The position numbers and the translations under genes are program-made. A DNA stretch of 64,000 nt from Styela clava. Taxonomy: Eukaryota; Chordata; Ascidiacea; Stolidobranchia; Styelidae. The DNA lies in assembly GCF_964204865.1 (NCBI RefSeq), contig NC_135257.1, forward strand, positions 1,426,001-1,490,000, given 5' to 3'. The notes under the pieces are model-generated. The model did not search any database. It saw nothing but the letters and a program-made list of their open reading frames with translations, and was not told where the DNA came from. Positions 1-12,621 of this stretch are shown here, in pieces (position 1 is the stretch's first letter; the number at the start of each line of letters is the position of its first letter).

Positions 1-1617
1 TACACTTGGTTGAATATAATTTACACAGTATCGTTTTTGAAAATTTTAGTTGGGATACGAGTTCTTTGAGGTGTAAGATTAACGGCTATCTTAATACACT
101 TAGTATGACTCACTCTTATAATATCATTATTGGAAATTTGGGGCGATTTCAGTTTGAAGTATAGTTGGGAACATCAATGACATGGTTATCAACTGTTTAC
201 TACCAGAGCGTGCAAGTCACGATGAGCTACAGTTAAATTTAAGAAATTAGTCTTGATTACCATTACCATTTGTGGCAAAAACGCTCATCAGATTAATAAA
301 AAAGGCCAGGACTACGATTTCAACAAATTAGGCATATTAGTGTGTATATAGGCACCCTATGATAAACAACAAGGTAAACAATAAGTTTTAATATTTGCAT
401 GGTTATTAAGTTGGGGTTGTGTTTTAACCGAATTGCACTCAACGAGGCATAGTTCAAATCCTTTCAGTATCTCTGCAGATATACACTGCTGGATTAACTT
501 ATAGTATCAATTTAAAAAAAATTCACTGTTTGTAGTAATCACAACGTGACGCCCTATTGCGATGAAACGCCTTTTATTTATGCTGACCCAATGAACTTTA
601 CCTAAACTGACATTACAAGATAGTAATTGGTCTTTCGGTTTGGACGATTAAACGAAACAACAGCAGATGGGACAACACAGCAGTTAGCCCCTGAACGTGC
701 AGCGCTATACTGACTACGCCATTAATCACCGGATATTGCTACAGTTAATTTGTAGTACAGAATAGTTAATTTCGCGATTATACTCAAAATATTAAAAGTA
801 ATAATTTGTCTGTCGATTTCCCGAAAAAAAATACAACATATTATTTATTTATAGACATGTAAATTGAAAGATTTCAAATGATATGATTACATACTTGCTC
901 TTCAGACTTGATAGGCCTCCATCTCACTCAGTGATGAAAATCTGACACTTGACGAATTTCTTTTGGTGCAATGATAAATTGTTCTGTCGACTTTCAAGCA
1001 GTGTTTTAAAACGCTGAAAATCAATATATAGATCGTAATTTTGTGTAAGCCAATTCTAAATTTGAATTAAACTAAATTTCGTTGAGCCAACTATACCATT
1101 TTCAGGTAGTTAATTCCCACAAATGTTATTTGACAGAGACACTACAAAGCTATGCTTATGCTAAAGATACAAAAAACCAACTATGTAATTCAATTGAGGT
1201 CATTTTCAACTATGTCGCTGATTTCACCAAAATTACATCCTTCAGTTAAAATGATATGTTAGTGTATCATATTGTACCTCATTTTGTATTGTTAAAGTGA
1301 GACTCTTTTCTGAATATTTTCTTCTAAAAATATACGTAAGTCTTAATAAAATACGTAACGGGTAAATTTCGACATTTAATTTCATAAAATTTAAAATTTA
1401 GAAAATTTAGACGAATAGACGAATAAATTTATTCAGCGATTGACATTAAATTTCAAATATAAACTCTATAACATATCAGGTGTAGTCTTCAAACTGCACA
1501 AATTGCAAATATTACAATAACAATAAAATACTCAATGAATTTATTTAACTCTTTCATGGAGTATATGACTAATTAATTACCTCTGATCAGTAATTTGTAG
1601 CATTATCACATTGTTCA
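1..1617. other. gene-free AT-rich stretch
   Basis: I see no exon, RNA gene or clear repeat here. Reading frames are short on both strands and no splice-flanked open frame stands out. Confidence 0.5.
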
Positions 1618-1695
1618 CGGTAGAGATCGCAAACTGGGGATCGCTATCCAGCAGGGAAGCGCGCAACGAATTTTAGGGGTCGCAAAGAGTACACC
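1618..1695 (+). mobile_element. hAT transposon terminal fragment
   Basis: The stretch 'atcgcaaactggggatcgc' followed by 'ggggtcgcaaag' matches the general form of hAT/Charlie-type ends (a 'CAAACTGGGG.TCGC' motif and a later 'GGGGTCGC.AAG'). The partner end was not found, so this is probably a truncated relic. The family assignment rests on motif recognition alone. Confidence 0.4.
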
Positions 1696-1734
1696 AATTT
1701 GATACAAGATACTATATTTATAGTACTTTTTTGG

Positions 1735-2861
1735 ACTTCTGCTTCGAAACAAAATTATTAAAGCTTGTGCAAAATCTAAATCTCACAATTTCGATAGAAT
1801 GCACAGGATCAAAAAAGCGGCATAACAATGTTCGGACCTCCTGAAGTGTAACAGCCGTTCTTTGTGACCTGGACGACACCGACTGCACACTAGATATTTA
1901 TTAACAGTTCAATATCCTCAATCCAGAAAATCACACAACTCGAAGTATACAGTTGACACGGTTATCTTAATACAAACGTAAAACCAAATCAATACAAAAT
2001 ACTTGCAATAAATAAATAATCATACACAATTCGGCCCTTAGAAAGCCTACTCAAATTTATGAACACAATTATCAAACATAGTTAATTATTAAGTCGAACC
2101 AAATTACTATTGAATAACTTGCAGTCTTCAAATCAGAAAGAATTACAAATTATAACATACCGAATTTGTCTGCTATTCCAGGCTTAAATTATCATAAGTT
2201 GAACATGAAATCATTCGTCAATGAAATCCGAACAAATCAATTAAATAAACTATAACTGTAAAATCAATCACAAAAGGCCATTTAATGCTCATAAAATATC
2301 CCTAAGATAGGCCTATGTGGGCAGCCATAATCTACATTATTTAATCGTCCTACAGTCAAAACAGAAAGCCAAGGTCGCTGAACAAGTTTAACTTATTTAC
2401 AAATTACAACGAAACGAGCGCCATTCTCTGCAAAAGTAAAGCGCTATCTAAAGCAAATTACCGAAACTATCCATGTCTAAGCGAGACATGTCTGGACAAG
2501 CAATTGCCACGAAGACTCTCTCAATTGTTTCGTAACAAAGTGTGTAGAAGCACACTGTCAATCAAGGGAAATTACGGCGTCAACAATAACAAATAAATTA
2601 CTACACAAGTTAAACAGACGCAATGTTCAAGTCAATACAAATATCAAGTGAATGCGATTCTCGATGTAACATGAAGTATGCGCACCAAGATGGCGCACAA
2701 CCGAACTATTTAGCATTTTAAACCCAGTAGTATCTGACTTTTTTGGAATTTTGAATCGAAATACAATTAAACTTGTGAAAATATAAATCTTACAATTTCG
2801 AGAGAAAACACATGATCAGATAAGTGGCATAACAATGCTGACTCTGGTCGCAAGACCAGAG
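1735..2861 (+). repeat. local direct repeat pair, second copy ending in a hairpin
   Basis: About 1735-1845 and about 2738-2840 share a diverged common sequence. Both begin 'tttttggac/tttttggaa', run through 'tctcacaatttcga/tcttacaatttcga', and reach 'ggcataacaatg'. Just after the second copy, 2842-2861 forms a perfect 8-bp stem with a GCAA loop. The function is unknown, and this may be two remnants of one transposon. Confidence 0.4.
1935..2335 (+). repeat. dispersed repeat, copy 1 (copy 2 at 51.15 kb)
   Basis: This 400-bp block is collinear and similar to about 51150-51575. Shared landmarks in order are 'gaagtatacagttg', 'taatacaaac', 'gcctactcaaattta', 'gctattccaggct' and 'atgaaatcc'. Both copies have the same orientation. 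No protein coding is apparent. Because there are only two copies in the window, the family type is unresolved. Confidence 0.6.
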
Positions 2862-3111
2862 ACGCGGTGCGCTCGCATCGAATTTTATAGCATTTTGAAC
2901 AAAAACAGTGGTATACAGGAATCAATAGGCGTCGGAAGTCAAATAAAATGTTCAAATAATATTTACTTGTAATATTCCTCGTCCGTTAGTTCGTGTCTTT
3001 GAATCTTTAACATTCAATATTTCTTCATCTGAAAAAAGTTAAGATATTAATAAATAAACTGTCGCAGAAATGTAGCTAGCATAATCAATGGACAGTGGAA
3101 CTGAATCTATC

Positions 3112-3288
3112 GGATCTTTTGCACAAAGCTCCCGCCACGTTTTAAAATGACATATTAGTAATTATCCATTTGGGGTTAGGAATGATTTAAAAATTTGAAT
3201 TTCCAGTGCAATCTGCATTCCTAACTTAAACTGGATAATTACTAATTCTCTTATTTTGAACGTTGGTAGGGTCTTTGTACAAAGATCC
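3112..3288. mobile_element. foldback MITE, copy 1
   Basis: This is a 177-bp element with long imperfect inverted arms. The left arm starts 'ggatcttttgcacaaagc' and the right arm ends 'gtctttgtacaaagatcc'. The inner arms are 'ttagtaattatccatttggg' and its imperfect complement near 3224-3246. No transposase is encoded. Flanks 'aatctatc' and 'aatccata' could be a decayed 8-bp target duplication. A related element lies at 4034. Confidence 0.6.
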
Positions 3289-4033
3289 AATCCATACACA
3301 ATAATATATTAAAGTAAAAAGGCTATGGCGAATCTCTATTAAACCATGAATTTTGCGCTGCATTTGCGAAAGTTTTGAAAGTAATGCATTACATTCATGT
3401 TAAGCGTACCATGTTGAATGCAGCTTACGTAGTTACGTAGATCAATGTGTTACGTTTGAGTTTCTCCATGATAAGCTTATGTATTGTCATATAGGTTTTA
3501 AGTTTGGCCTATTTGTGAGAAAACGATGGAACCCGCTGTTAGTGAGTTGGATGCAGAAGAGAATCATCCATTAATCTAGACTTCTGTATTAGTTTAATAA
3601 GTCCAATTCGTATAGGCCCGAAAACCTCTAATTTACCACTTATACAATAGTAAACTGAAAGCAATATAATAGCAATGAAAACAATGGGTATAAAGAACAT
3701 TTAGCTCACCTGAATATTGTTTCGAACTCGCTGTCCTAACCCAACAGTCAGCCTATCCATACATCCTACACAAAATCAAATCTTATCCTATCACGAACAT
3801 TTGTGACTGACTGAAAGCGATGTCGCTTGTGGCTTCCCGCGCAAAAATATCTGACGAAAAAAGCTATCTGATTGTTGGTAATCAAATGTTTTTACCTGAT
3901 TACTTTAATTACTCCAGGTTGTCGTCACAAGCCGATCAGGCTTCTGACGCGTGATCTCAAAGTTGCAGAATGCAAATGGCGGTTGGATTTGCTTTATTCA
4001 TAGTATAATACCTAGTTCACAGTAATATTCTCA

Positions 4034-4247
4034 GGATCTTTTGTAACAAGCCCCGCCCCAAAACAACACCCCGCCAACGCTCGAAGGTGAGGGATGCAGA
4101 TTCAGTCGGAAATTCAAATTTTCGAATTGTTCTAACCCAAAACCCTAACTGCATAATTACTCATTTTTTATTTTAAAACTTGACAGGGGTGTTTAGCTCA
4201 GATCATACATTTTTGCATCAGTGACGGGAGCTTAGTACAAATAATCC
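4034..4247. mobile_element. foldback MITE, copy 2
   Basis: The left end is 'ggatcttttgtaacaagccc' and the right end is 'gagcttagtacaaataatcc', so it has the same terminal sequence and inverted layout as 3112-3288. The interior contains 'cctaactgcataattactc', which mirrors the inner arm of copy 1. It is non-coding and more diverged than copy 1. Confidence 0.5.
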
Positions 4248-5059
4248 AGCAATTCCATTGCATTTGTCTGTTTACATTTGTCGAGTAAACGCGCACGTGA
4301 ATGCCATCAAAAATGTAACCGTCCTGCAACTCAATGAAAGAAAAACGGCGTGTACAGGTTCAGCGTTATATCAATGCATTCTCTGCATTGGCGTACAAAT
4401 CTTAGCTCATTAACTGGCGCAGCCAATAATACTTTAAAGTTTTCTTACTATAACGTGCGGGCGATGTCGTTAAAATGGAGGTCATAATGTGACGTTATTT
4501 CGATGCCTACTATATAGTAATTTCTTCGCCCAAACCAAACGGCGGAGACATAACATCAGCAACGAGATTAACCACGGTTCTATGTGAAGTAAATAATTGA
4601 CTGCTCAAGACAAGAGCATACCGACGACAACAACTGATGATATATAGATCAACTATTCGAGACCATTCAAATATTTGGTGTTATGGAGCTCGTGAAGAGG
4701 TGGACTGTTATTGACGTAGCCCCACAATAAAAACGTAACAAAAACAAATTGTTACTTAGCGATCAATATTGATGGGTGAATTGAAATTACTCTATTTAAT
4801 ACCTCAGATGTATTTGCTGCTGTTTAAATTTTATTAATGCCATTTTGAGTAGACGAATAGATCGCGGAGACCTTAGGTCCGTTTGAAGCACTTTGAGTCT
4901 GTCTCTAGATTAGACCTCTTGGTAAAGAACGATCATGATACAGATATGTAAGGCCGTAAAGAACATTTCTGAGATTTCAACACCCAGGGGAAGGGTATAC
5001 ACGTATTTTAATGTATTTAGTATCTATGTCATCCAGTGCACTGCAGCTGACTACGTTTG

Positions 5060-5260
5060 CGTTGAGTGGCGCATCGTGCTAAGCCCTAGGAATGCGCTTG
5101 ATTTCTAACCCAAGACTACCCCGCTTAGATTCGCAGGTTCAAATCCCGTAGGGGATAATTTAGTACTAGAGGATTGCTGGCGGCTTCCTCCCGCCACCCC
5201 TACCCCAAGCCACAGAACACTTGCACTTTTTAGGTCGCTTCGCGGAACACCAAAAATGAA
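5060..5260 (+). mobile_element. tRNA-derived SINE
   Basis: A box-A-like 'agtggcgcatcgtgctaag' is followed about 70 nt later by a box-B-like 'ggttcaaatcc'. This is the internal promoter spacing of a tRNA-derived SINE. Downstream 'ggataatttagtactagagg' parallels 'gggataattatgtgcgaggg' in the element near 53.4 kb, so both probably belong to one family. The 3' end is not sharply defined. Confidence 0.55.
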
Positions 5261-5269
5261 ATTGATAAA

Positions 5270-8028
5270 GAAAAATGATGCAATGCAGCGAGTTGCTAAA
5301 TGCGCCGCGAATACCTAAAATATGATTGGATATTTTTTGTTTTGTTTTTTAATTTAAATGCTGGGTATATGGATTAATAAATTATTTTCACCTTCCTATG
5401 TCGATTACTTTAATTACGTAGTGTGTGCCTTTAATGTTACGTAACAATGAAGTACTTTTATTTATCTGCTCAATCTATTATTATTTATCCACTGAATCGA
5501 GATTAGCAAACATAAGTAATTTTTTCCGCATTTCAAAGTGTAACCAGGCAGAGGTGGAGAAAGAAAAGTTGATCTTTTGCCATTATCCTTTGGGCATACA
5601 TGTTTACCTACAGCGAAACCAAAAGCTGTAAACTTGATATTGAACTTGACAATCAAAAAGCTAGGCCGACGGTTAACGAAAATGCCACCACCCGCAAAAA
5701 GTTTGTCAGCTTTAGGCCGACGGTGACGCGATATTCAACAGTCGTTAGTTGGGCGACAACTTTACGATGACGTGATTGACATGGCGACCAATTTAGCCCT
5801 AACCGAACGCCATATAAAAAAGATGTTTTCTTGTAGGCTTTCCCACTACCGGAGGAAAAAATCTCATTATGTATCTCATTATGTAAATTTTGCAGCCATA
5901 GATTAAACATTTACATAAAGTCATCAGCTCCACGAAACTAGGGCTCAACGTCTCAACTTCTTAACTTTGGCCGCGAGTAGGGCTAGCCTAAATTTTACTG
6001 GTTGGCAAAATTGGCCCGACTTCGCTCAGTTGGATGATTCGTGTCAACCATAACATCGACTGATGGATTTCATTAATCATCTTGCACAATTTCATTGATC
6101 ATTTGAAGGCTCTCTCCTAACTTTCCAAGCTAAGGAAGAACGCAAGAGAATCGATTCCGGCCCATTACAAGTTGAAGCAGTGAGGAAAGCTTACGTGTGC
6201 CTTTATGGGTTTCGCTTTGGGTAGGATCTTCATATAAGCGCGACTGGACTGAGGTCTGAACTCTGGATCTCCAGTTGGATAATGTATATTTATTACACTG
6301 ACTTGTAAAGATCCATTTGTACACTCAGTGTCCAATGAGAGGATGAGCTGAAAAAGCCTAACTTGGTAACATCACGCGCACTCACTCAGAAATACAGGAG
6401 ACCGATATCTGAGCAAAGTTACAGGCCAACACACTAAACTGCCAAGAAAGACTATAAAAAGACATGATATACTCGACATAGTCGACCACATGTTGGAAGT
6501 ACAGTAAGTTGGTCTCGCGCAATCCAACTCGTAATCCATTTAGATTCGCCAATATTATAAAACTTACGACACTTGCATAAATATAATTTTGTGTCTCCAG
6601 TATTAGATTTTCTGTATGTAGCCTACTATTCAAACAACTGAACTATCGCACTATTGGATTCCTCGGGCCCCTTAAATGTTCCACTGGAATTATGCTTCAC
6701 CAAAAAAAAAAAAAAATTCAAAACCACTGGGTTGCATCAATAAATGATTCCATGTTTGTTAACTTGACTAACTGGACAGCATAGCCGATTTTTAATCGCA
6801 TAACCCACACGGACTGGTAACCTGGCAAAAGGGCGAGATACTCAGGTTTGATTACGCAGTCATTTCGGCTTTCATCACCCCCACCGGATTGTGTGTGGAA
6901 ATGCTTCTTATTAAATTTCATATTTTTTTTTTGAAACTTCATCGCTTTTGGCAGAATCCAAAAATCGAAAATACCTTAGAAGAGTGAGTAATTTGATACA
7001 TAACATTATCACATTGCAACAAAACTTGTAGGGTCACATTTTTGCCAGAACAGCCATATACCACTCACAAGACTATCACTCTTGTGTGGTGCATACCATA
7101 TATGTACACACCCTTTAAACTTGACCATTTCCCCGTTTTATAGTATATATGTGGTATCATCACTCAATGGTATTGTACTTACATCCAAATTCTTAATCTT
7201 ATTACTATATTTACATGCAGTGTGTTTCATGTTGTGTTGTGTCTGTATTTATATATATAGATGTTGTTTTGTTATACAAACTCCTTTGTACACACAGTTT
7301 TGGATACTCCACTCTTACCTCTGTTACCAAACCCACCCACCCTCTTTGCACAACTGTCTGTATAAAGGACCATATTATACGTATTTGATGTACCGTAATA
7401 TAATTTATACATATCAAAAGGGATGTATGACGCATATTCATGTTTTAGGCCAGTATGATCTTGTGCATACATACCGTATTCAGTATTTATAATTACTAAC
7501 TCTTTTATATTGCTTTCACGAGGCGAATAAACATACATACATACACCGGACCAATATGTAAATCCTATCCCTTTTTTACAAACTTTTAGTAATAATATAC
7601 AATAAACATATATAACCGCACGAACAAACGCAGCATGTTAATTACCGAATTTGCCTCGAGGAAAATCTGCCTATAAGTAATATTTTGACGGCGGTGTCCT
7701 CGTCAGTCACCGTAGCGCAGGGGTAGCGACTAGGTGCCGCTGAGCGTAAGTCTTTGGAGGATGAACTGATAGTAAGCCCCAAAACGGCCAAATATCAGTG
7801 AATAGCTCTAGAATAGAGCAAAATAGTATTGAAAAAGACGTACTTACCACTTTGTGTCTAACTTTAAATGCCATGAAATCGTTTGTTTCAAAATTTCGGA
7901 TCTTAGGGCAAAAAATAAACACACTCGCTACCACTCAAAATTAAAAAAAAAAATAAAAGATTGCGCAAGAAATTCCAGTTTTCAAATCATTCCTAACACT
8001 AACTAGATAAATACCAATTTTTAAACGA
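5270..8028. other. gene-poor stretch with simple tracts
   Basis: No convincing exon is visible. A poly(A) tract lies near 6700-6715 and a short (ATAC)n run near 7530-7545. The run sits beside 'tgtaaatcctatcc', a string also found at the SINE tail near 53600, so a retroelement 3' end may lie here. Long overlapping open frames on both strands at 7080-7540 reflect composition rather than coding. Confidence 0.4.
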
Positions 8029-8080
8029 TGCGGACCGTTTGCGTGTAAAGCGAACGTGATGACCACTACACTACAGAAAC
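8029..8080 (-). pseudogene. truncated tRNA-Val(TAC)-like sequence
   Basis: Read on the minus strand, this begins 'gtttctgtagtgtagtgg' and continues through 'tcatcacgttcgctttacac'. That is the acceptor 5' strand, D arm and anticodon arm of a eukaryotic tRNA-Val with a TAC anticodon. Sequence identity stops after the variable region ('aaacggtcc'). No T arm or 3' acceptor strand follows, so this is a tRNA relic or the head of a tRNA-derived repeat. Confidence 0.55.
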
Positions 8081-8191
8081 GCATACGCCGGTGGGTCATA
8101 TTAAAATGAACAATACTCTTGGGAGAATTCTATATAGGGAAACATATACACCCGTGGTTCGTGAAATCGGCTTGAAACCGACCCTGATGTC

Positions 8192-8230
8192 TTTCCGTAG
8201 TGTAGTGGTCATCGCGTTTGCAAACGGTCC
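8192..8230 (+). pseudogene. second tRNA-Val-like 5' part, inverted relative to the first
   Basis: 'tttccgtagtgtagtggtc' followed by 'atcgcgtttgcaaacggtcc' is the tRNA-Val D-arm region again, now on the plus strand. The anticodon arm is shortened. With 8029-8080 it forms an inverted pair about 110 bp apart. Between them 'cggcttgaaaccga' resembles an inverted box B. The pair may be the arms of a tRNA-derived foldback element. Confidence 0.5.
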
Positions 8231-9194
8231 TTCCAAAGTGAGAAACATGTTTTCCTGTTAACATTTCGCTCTAGCCTAAAATCTTTGACGGATCTCGTTC
8301 ATCGCCGTAAGAAATGGTGCATATTATGAACTTAGGTATCCTTTTTAAAGTATAAATTAACCCTTCGTGGTAGATTTTTACTTCCTCCTAATATCTCGAA
8401 ATACTTTTAAGATGAAATGAATATTTGCTCGAACAATCGATAATAACCGAATGTATTTTTATCATAATTATCACACATTTAAGAAAAATGGGTTGAAATG
8501 CTGAAATTAATCAGTTGTTAAAAACATCTCAAATACAATAAGTAATTAAAGTTTAACTTCAGTGGGAAGTATTGCGGTAAACTTATAAATGAAAATAGTT
8601 GTCAAATCACCGACTTTTTTTTTAATTCTAGATAAGTAGTTTTATAAGTTGCTAAAACGTGTAGATAATGAAGATAGACATTTCGAATGTCAAGTTGCTC
8701 AATTTAAAGCGTAAAAGTGTGGAATCGAGTAATATATGAACCGATTAAAATGAACAGGAGACGGATTAAAATATGCAGTGGATCTTGAGAAGACTTCGAA
8801 GTTTTTTAAAAACCCAAATAACACGCATATGTAGTTACCACACACCCTGCCTCTATACACGGCGGTTGTGAATTAAGTATTTTAGGTTCGAAACCTGCTT
8901 GGTCTAGCAGTATATTCCTACCAAGCCGCAAGTTTCAGATTTTTACGTAAGAGTTACAGTTTCCGTGAAGCCTCGTTCTGAGTGGAAATACGAAACACCG
9001 TGAGAAAATGACCTCGGAGACTTATCATAACTACATTCTCATTCGTCACATATACAAATCGTTACGTTGTAAACGATCCATCCAACGTGAATCTAGACCG
9101 CTAGGGTTGATATCTAACTTTTAAGTGTTTCCTCTTTCATGTCATTTATTTTGCCGTCATATCCATTGTGCAAGGCTGGCTGCATTCTGCGTTA

Positions 9195-9460
9195 TTGGAC
9201 ACGTTAGTGGACATAACGATCGTTTTGTTATTATGTTGTTGTTGTACTTGTTCTTTGTAGCAGAAAAAAACTCTTTGATTACTGGACTAATCAATTTGAA
9301 ACTAAACTTTTCGCTAGAACGCTATTACTTTTATTTATTTCAAGTATCCCGGTGTGCTGTATGGGATTCGTTTCTTCGTGTGATATGACGTCATCACAAT
9401 TTTGCCACTATGTTGCGCTATGTGCTCATAAATTTAAGCATAACTCACTTGTTTATCGCC
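9195..9460 (-). repeat. dispersed repeat family 'R', copy 1
   Basis: Shares with 21150-21520 the ordered landmarks 'gatcgttttgttattat', 'actggac.aat', 'ttgaaa', 'gctattactttt' and a downstream 'gctca.aaattt.agca'-type segment. Its reverse complement matches the family signature 'aattggtccagta' seen on the plus strand near 23750 and 43500. The element type is unknown; a short (AAC/AAT)-rich stretch lies next to the signature. Confidence 0.5.
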
Positions 9461-11906
9461 ATTTGATTGTTCACAGCGTACTCAATTATAAATTTTTACC
9501 CACTGTCTAATGAACACAATTGCTACGACACCGTCACTCCCACCACTTCAAGGCAAACCATATGCTTATTTTGTCTCATATTCTTTTGAATGATGTATAG
9601 GACTGAAACAAGTGCAGAAACAAAACATTTAGTGAACTTGCAAACAGCTGTGACGATTATATCTCATATTCGGTAAACAAAGGTTTAGAATTCGAAGTTT
9701 TATAAGATTTTCATATTCAGCAAACGAATAATTCAAATTTTACAATTGCGGTAAATTTTGAATTCGACAAACGAACTTTTCAAAATCTAAGTTTTGTGAT
9801 GAAGTTTTTATTTTGTGTTGCAGTCCTAACCAATTACAATTCTTATTTCTACGCCGTGATTATCTTGTTAAAACGTGTAAAAACAATAAAAACCCGTCAA
9901 AAAGCACTAGAAACCTTGCTAAAAAGTGCAAAAATGTATCAGAAGTTCGCTCAACTTCATTTGTCTCTTCTAACTTTGCTCAGAGATCATTGTTCTATAT
10001 TTTTGAGTGATGCGCGTAACTTTGCTTTCAGTAAATTTGCTTATACAAACACACACACTTTGCTCTGATTGCATATAGAAGGAATGCACAAACTTCATGT
10101 GCGGCGAGCACCTTAATCATCATACACGAGTAGCAGACGTAAATTAACTCTTCGCTATATTTATCTCGGGAACTGAATGCCAAGCCCTGTATTATCCCCA
10201 AGATTAACAACTGAATAAAAAAAAATATGGCTATGTACTGATTTATATTCTTCGAGTAAAGTTGTAAATTGATGATGTTTTAGCCTTTTTTGATATAATT
10301 CGTACACTTGACCACAATTTTCACATTACTTGAATTTTGAATACAATTTATTGGAATGGTCGTGATCACAAATGTACTGATTGACTCGACATGGTTTGCA
10401 ATACGCTAATCATTGTTATCAGATTTCCTATTTCCAGAGGTAAATAGTATCTTCTACTATAATAGAAACCAGTCGAACTTTACATATATTATTGCGATTT
10501 TGAGGAAAACCCATAACATGCACTGCGATTAATACTTCAGCCTTCTCCTTTTATGGAATTAGTTTGAAACGAGCACGCCAAAACCTGACAAAAATAACAC
10601 GTGGTGACTCAGTATTCTAAATTACCAAAATTATGTTGAAACCAATGCACCCATCGAAAATATTCATAACGGTCGGTTGTAAAATAGCAAATATGCAATT
10701 TATATATTCCTATTTTATCGATTTGATCGACAACACGGGGTTATTTTCGCTGTACTTGGGCGACGGTAATATTTGGGCCACATTTTGCTGTCGCACAAAT
10801 AGTTTGGACTTTATTTTCTTTAGGAGCAAAAAGTGTGAAACTTTTTGTGATTCTGGTTCTTGTTGACAGTTTCTAGGCCCAGCTATCTATCTTGTAGTTG
10901 TTTTTGCTAAGTTGGGGCTACAAATATATATCATGATTTCTCTTTTTAGACCCGGTTATCTTTTGACAAGATTTTGAGGATTAACAGGAAATTTTTTTCG
11001 CTATCGTATTGTATTCCAATAATTCGCTGGAAACATATCTGGAACTTGGAGTACTGTTATGGTAAATTTCACCCTAAATGTGCAAACTTGCAGACTGGAC
11101 CTATTACGTCATATATAGTATGTATCTGCTTAGTCAGGAGCGATGAGAATTCGGTTTTAGTTATCGATTCAAATAAAGGATAAGTTCAGTCGGATCTTGC
11201 CCGCCTTACCGTACTTAGTAAGGATTTCCCATAATTAATCGAATTGGTGGGGATATCACTTCAAGTGTGCAAAGTATCTCACTATCTAATTATGGCAGCC
11301 ATGAGAATATATGGAGCAAACATAATAATCCTCTCCAGAGTGACAGAATAGAGTCTTTTCGTGATATTATTAGGAGTGTTTATAGAGTTTCTTTTCAGGG
11401 TTTTGCTGATATATCAATTCAATGGACCATATATAAAAACTTTATTATGTTGTTTTGTTCTGCCAGCTAATATTTAGTAAGTTGCATATTAATAGTTTTA
11501 TTTGAACTCCTGGATATGAATCACTGTTTGCCACAACTTGTGAATGAAGTTGCCAAAATTCAATTCGTTACTTGAAGGTGAATATAATTTATTGAACAAC
11601 TATCATAATGTCAAATATTCATTAGTTTCATAGACACCCGATTAGTTTTTGTTTTGAGCATTAAAGATTAAGTTTTTCAAACCAATCAATTCTGTACATT
11701 CTAGCATTGCTCAATCAGAAAATTAACTAATAATACATATTACATATGATAACAACTTTTGATTTGGCAACATATTCCATATTCTTAACAACATGCTTGA
11801 CTATTGCCGACTTTATTTATATTTTGCTTGAAAGCTAACAAAAAAGCGGCGACGTCGTCCCATAAACTGGTACCTATCTATATCGATAATTGAATATGAA
11901 ACATTC

Positions 11907-12137
11907 AGTACTCCAGAAGTATGTGAACCAAGATGGCGGACACCGGAACATTGTATGTGTACAACGTTAGGGTTAGGCCATAATTTCAGGAACAAATACT
12001 ACGGGACTCACTTGGGTATTCCCCGACCTTGTAATAGAACTAAGGAAAATTAGAATACAATTATGGCCTAATCCTAACCTGGTACACATACTACGTACCG
12101 GTGTCCGCCATCTTGGTTCACATATTTCTGGAGCGCC
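11907..12137. mobile_element. foldback MITE with 'GATGGCGGAC' arms, copy 1
   Basis: This is a 231-bp element. The left arm carries 'gtgaaccaagatggcggaca', the right arm its complement ending 'tatttctggagcgcc', and the inner arms 'gttagggttaggccataatt' and 'attatggcctaatcctaac'. The arms are about 75 bp and imperfect. Flanking 'aaacattc' and 'aaatatcc' look like a decayed 8-bp target duplication. It is non-coding and related to 25039-25274. Confidence 0.7.
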
Positions 12138-12387
12138 AAATATCCATACCGGTACATTATTATATTTTCCCAAACCAAATCAACAAAATCATTTTTTTGC
12201 TGAAGATGCATTTTAGATCAAATAACGTTAGCGTGGTTTTCCTAATCGCAGATGTGGTGAATTACGATGCTAACAAGAAAACAGACAAAAAACAAAGCGC
12301 TTTGCTTCCATTTTGGGGGTTTAATAAATGAAAGACGTTAAAGCGGTTCAATAAATGATTGAAGAAATATGTGCTACATTGTACAGT

Positions 12388-12395
12388 ATATAAGA
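12388..12395 (+). promoter_or_regulatory. possible TATA box
   Basis: 'tatataag' lies 23 bp upstream of the ATG at 12418. A start of transcription 25-30 bp downstream would fall almost on that ATG, so the pairing is only marginally plausible. Confidence 0.2.
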
Positions 12396-12417
12396 TAATT
12401 CGGAGTCATTCAAAAAC

Positions 12418-12621
12418 ATGTGGAAGGAAAGATGGTATTTGGAGAATGAAGAATTCGGTGAGGATAAAACTAGTAAATATCGCAAGAAAAATCATATGGT
12501 TGATCTGAAAAAAGAAGTTGTTCAGCAAATATCGGAAAAAAGACATATTGGCCGAATATCCACAAACCGTTGGTATGATTGGAAAGTTATTTATCAGCCA
12601 AACCCCTCCTGTGCACTATAA
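12418..12621 (+). CDS. small hypothetical ORF or first exon, 67 codons
   Basis: An ATG-initiated frame encodes a charged, lysine- and glutamate-rich peptide (it starts MWKERWYLENEEFGEDKTSK). I do not recognise it. A good donor 'gttg|gtatga' lies near 12572, so the real exon could end there rather than at the TAA. AATAAA occurs at about 12849. Composition is more gene-like than neighbouring frames, but no homology is recognised and a chance ORF remains possible. Confidence 0.25.
   Translation: MWKERWYLENEEFGEDKTSKYRKKNHMVDLKKEVVQQISEKRHIGRISTNRWYDWKVIYQPNPSCAL

Noticed and set aside
7082..7538. 136-codon plus-strand and 88-codon minus-strand frames
   Set aside because: Overlapping frames on both strands rich in Tyr/Ile/His/Cys reflect TA/CA-rich composition near a retroelement-like tail; no splice or domain support.
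8850..8905. Box-B-like 'ggttcgaaacctg' suggesting a tRNA or SINE
   Set aside because: No box A at proper spacing and no foldable arms were found.
9796..10068. 90-codon plus-strand frame starting MKFLFCVAVL
   Set aside because: The start looks like a signal peptide, but the remainder is low-complexity Lys/Leu/Thr typical of AT-rich background, and no splice or polyA context supports it.
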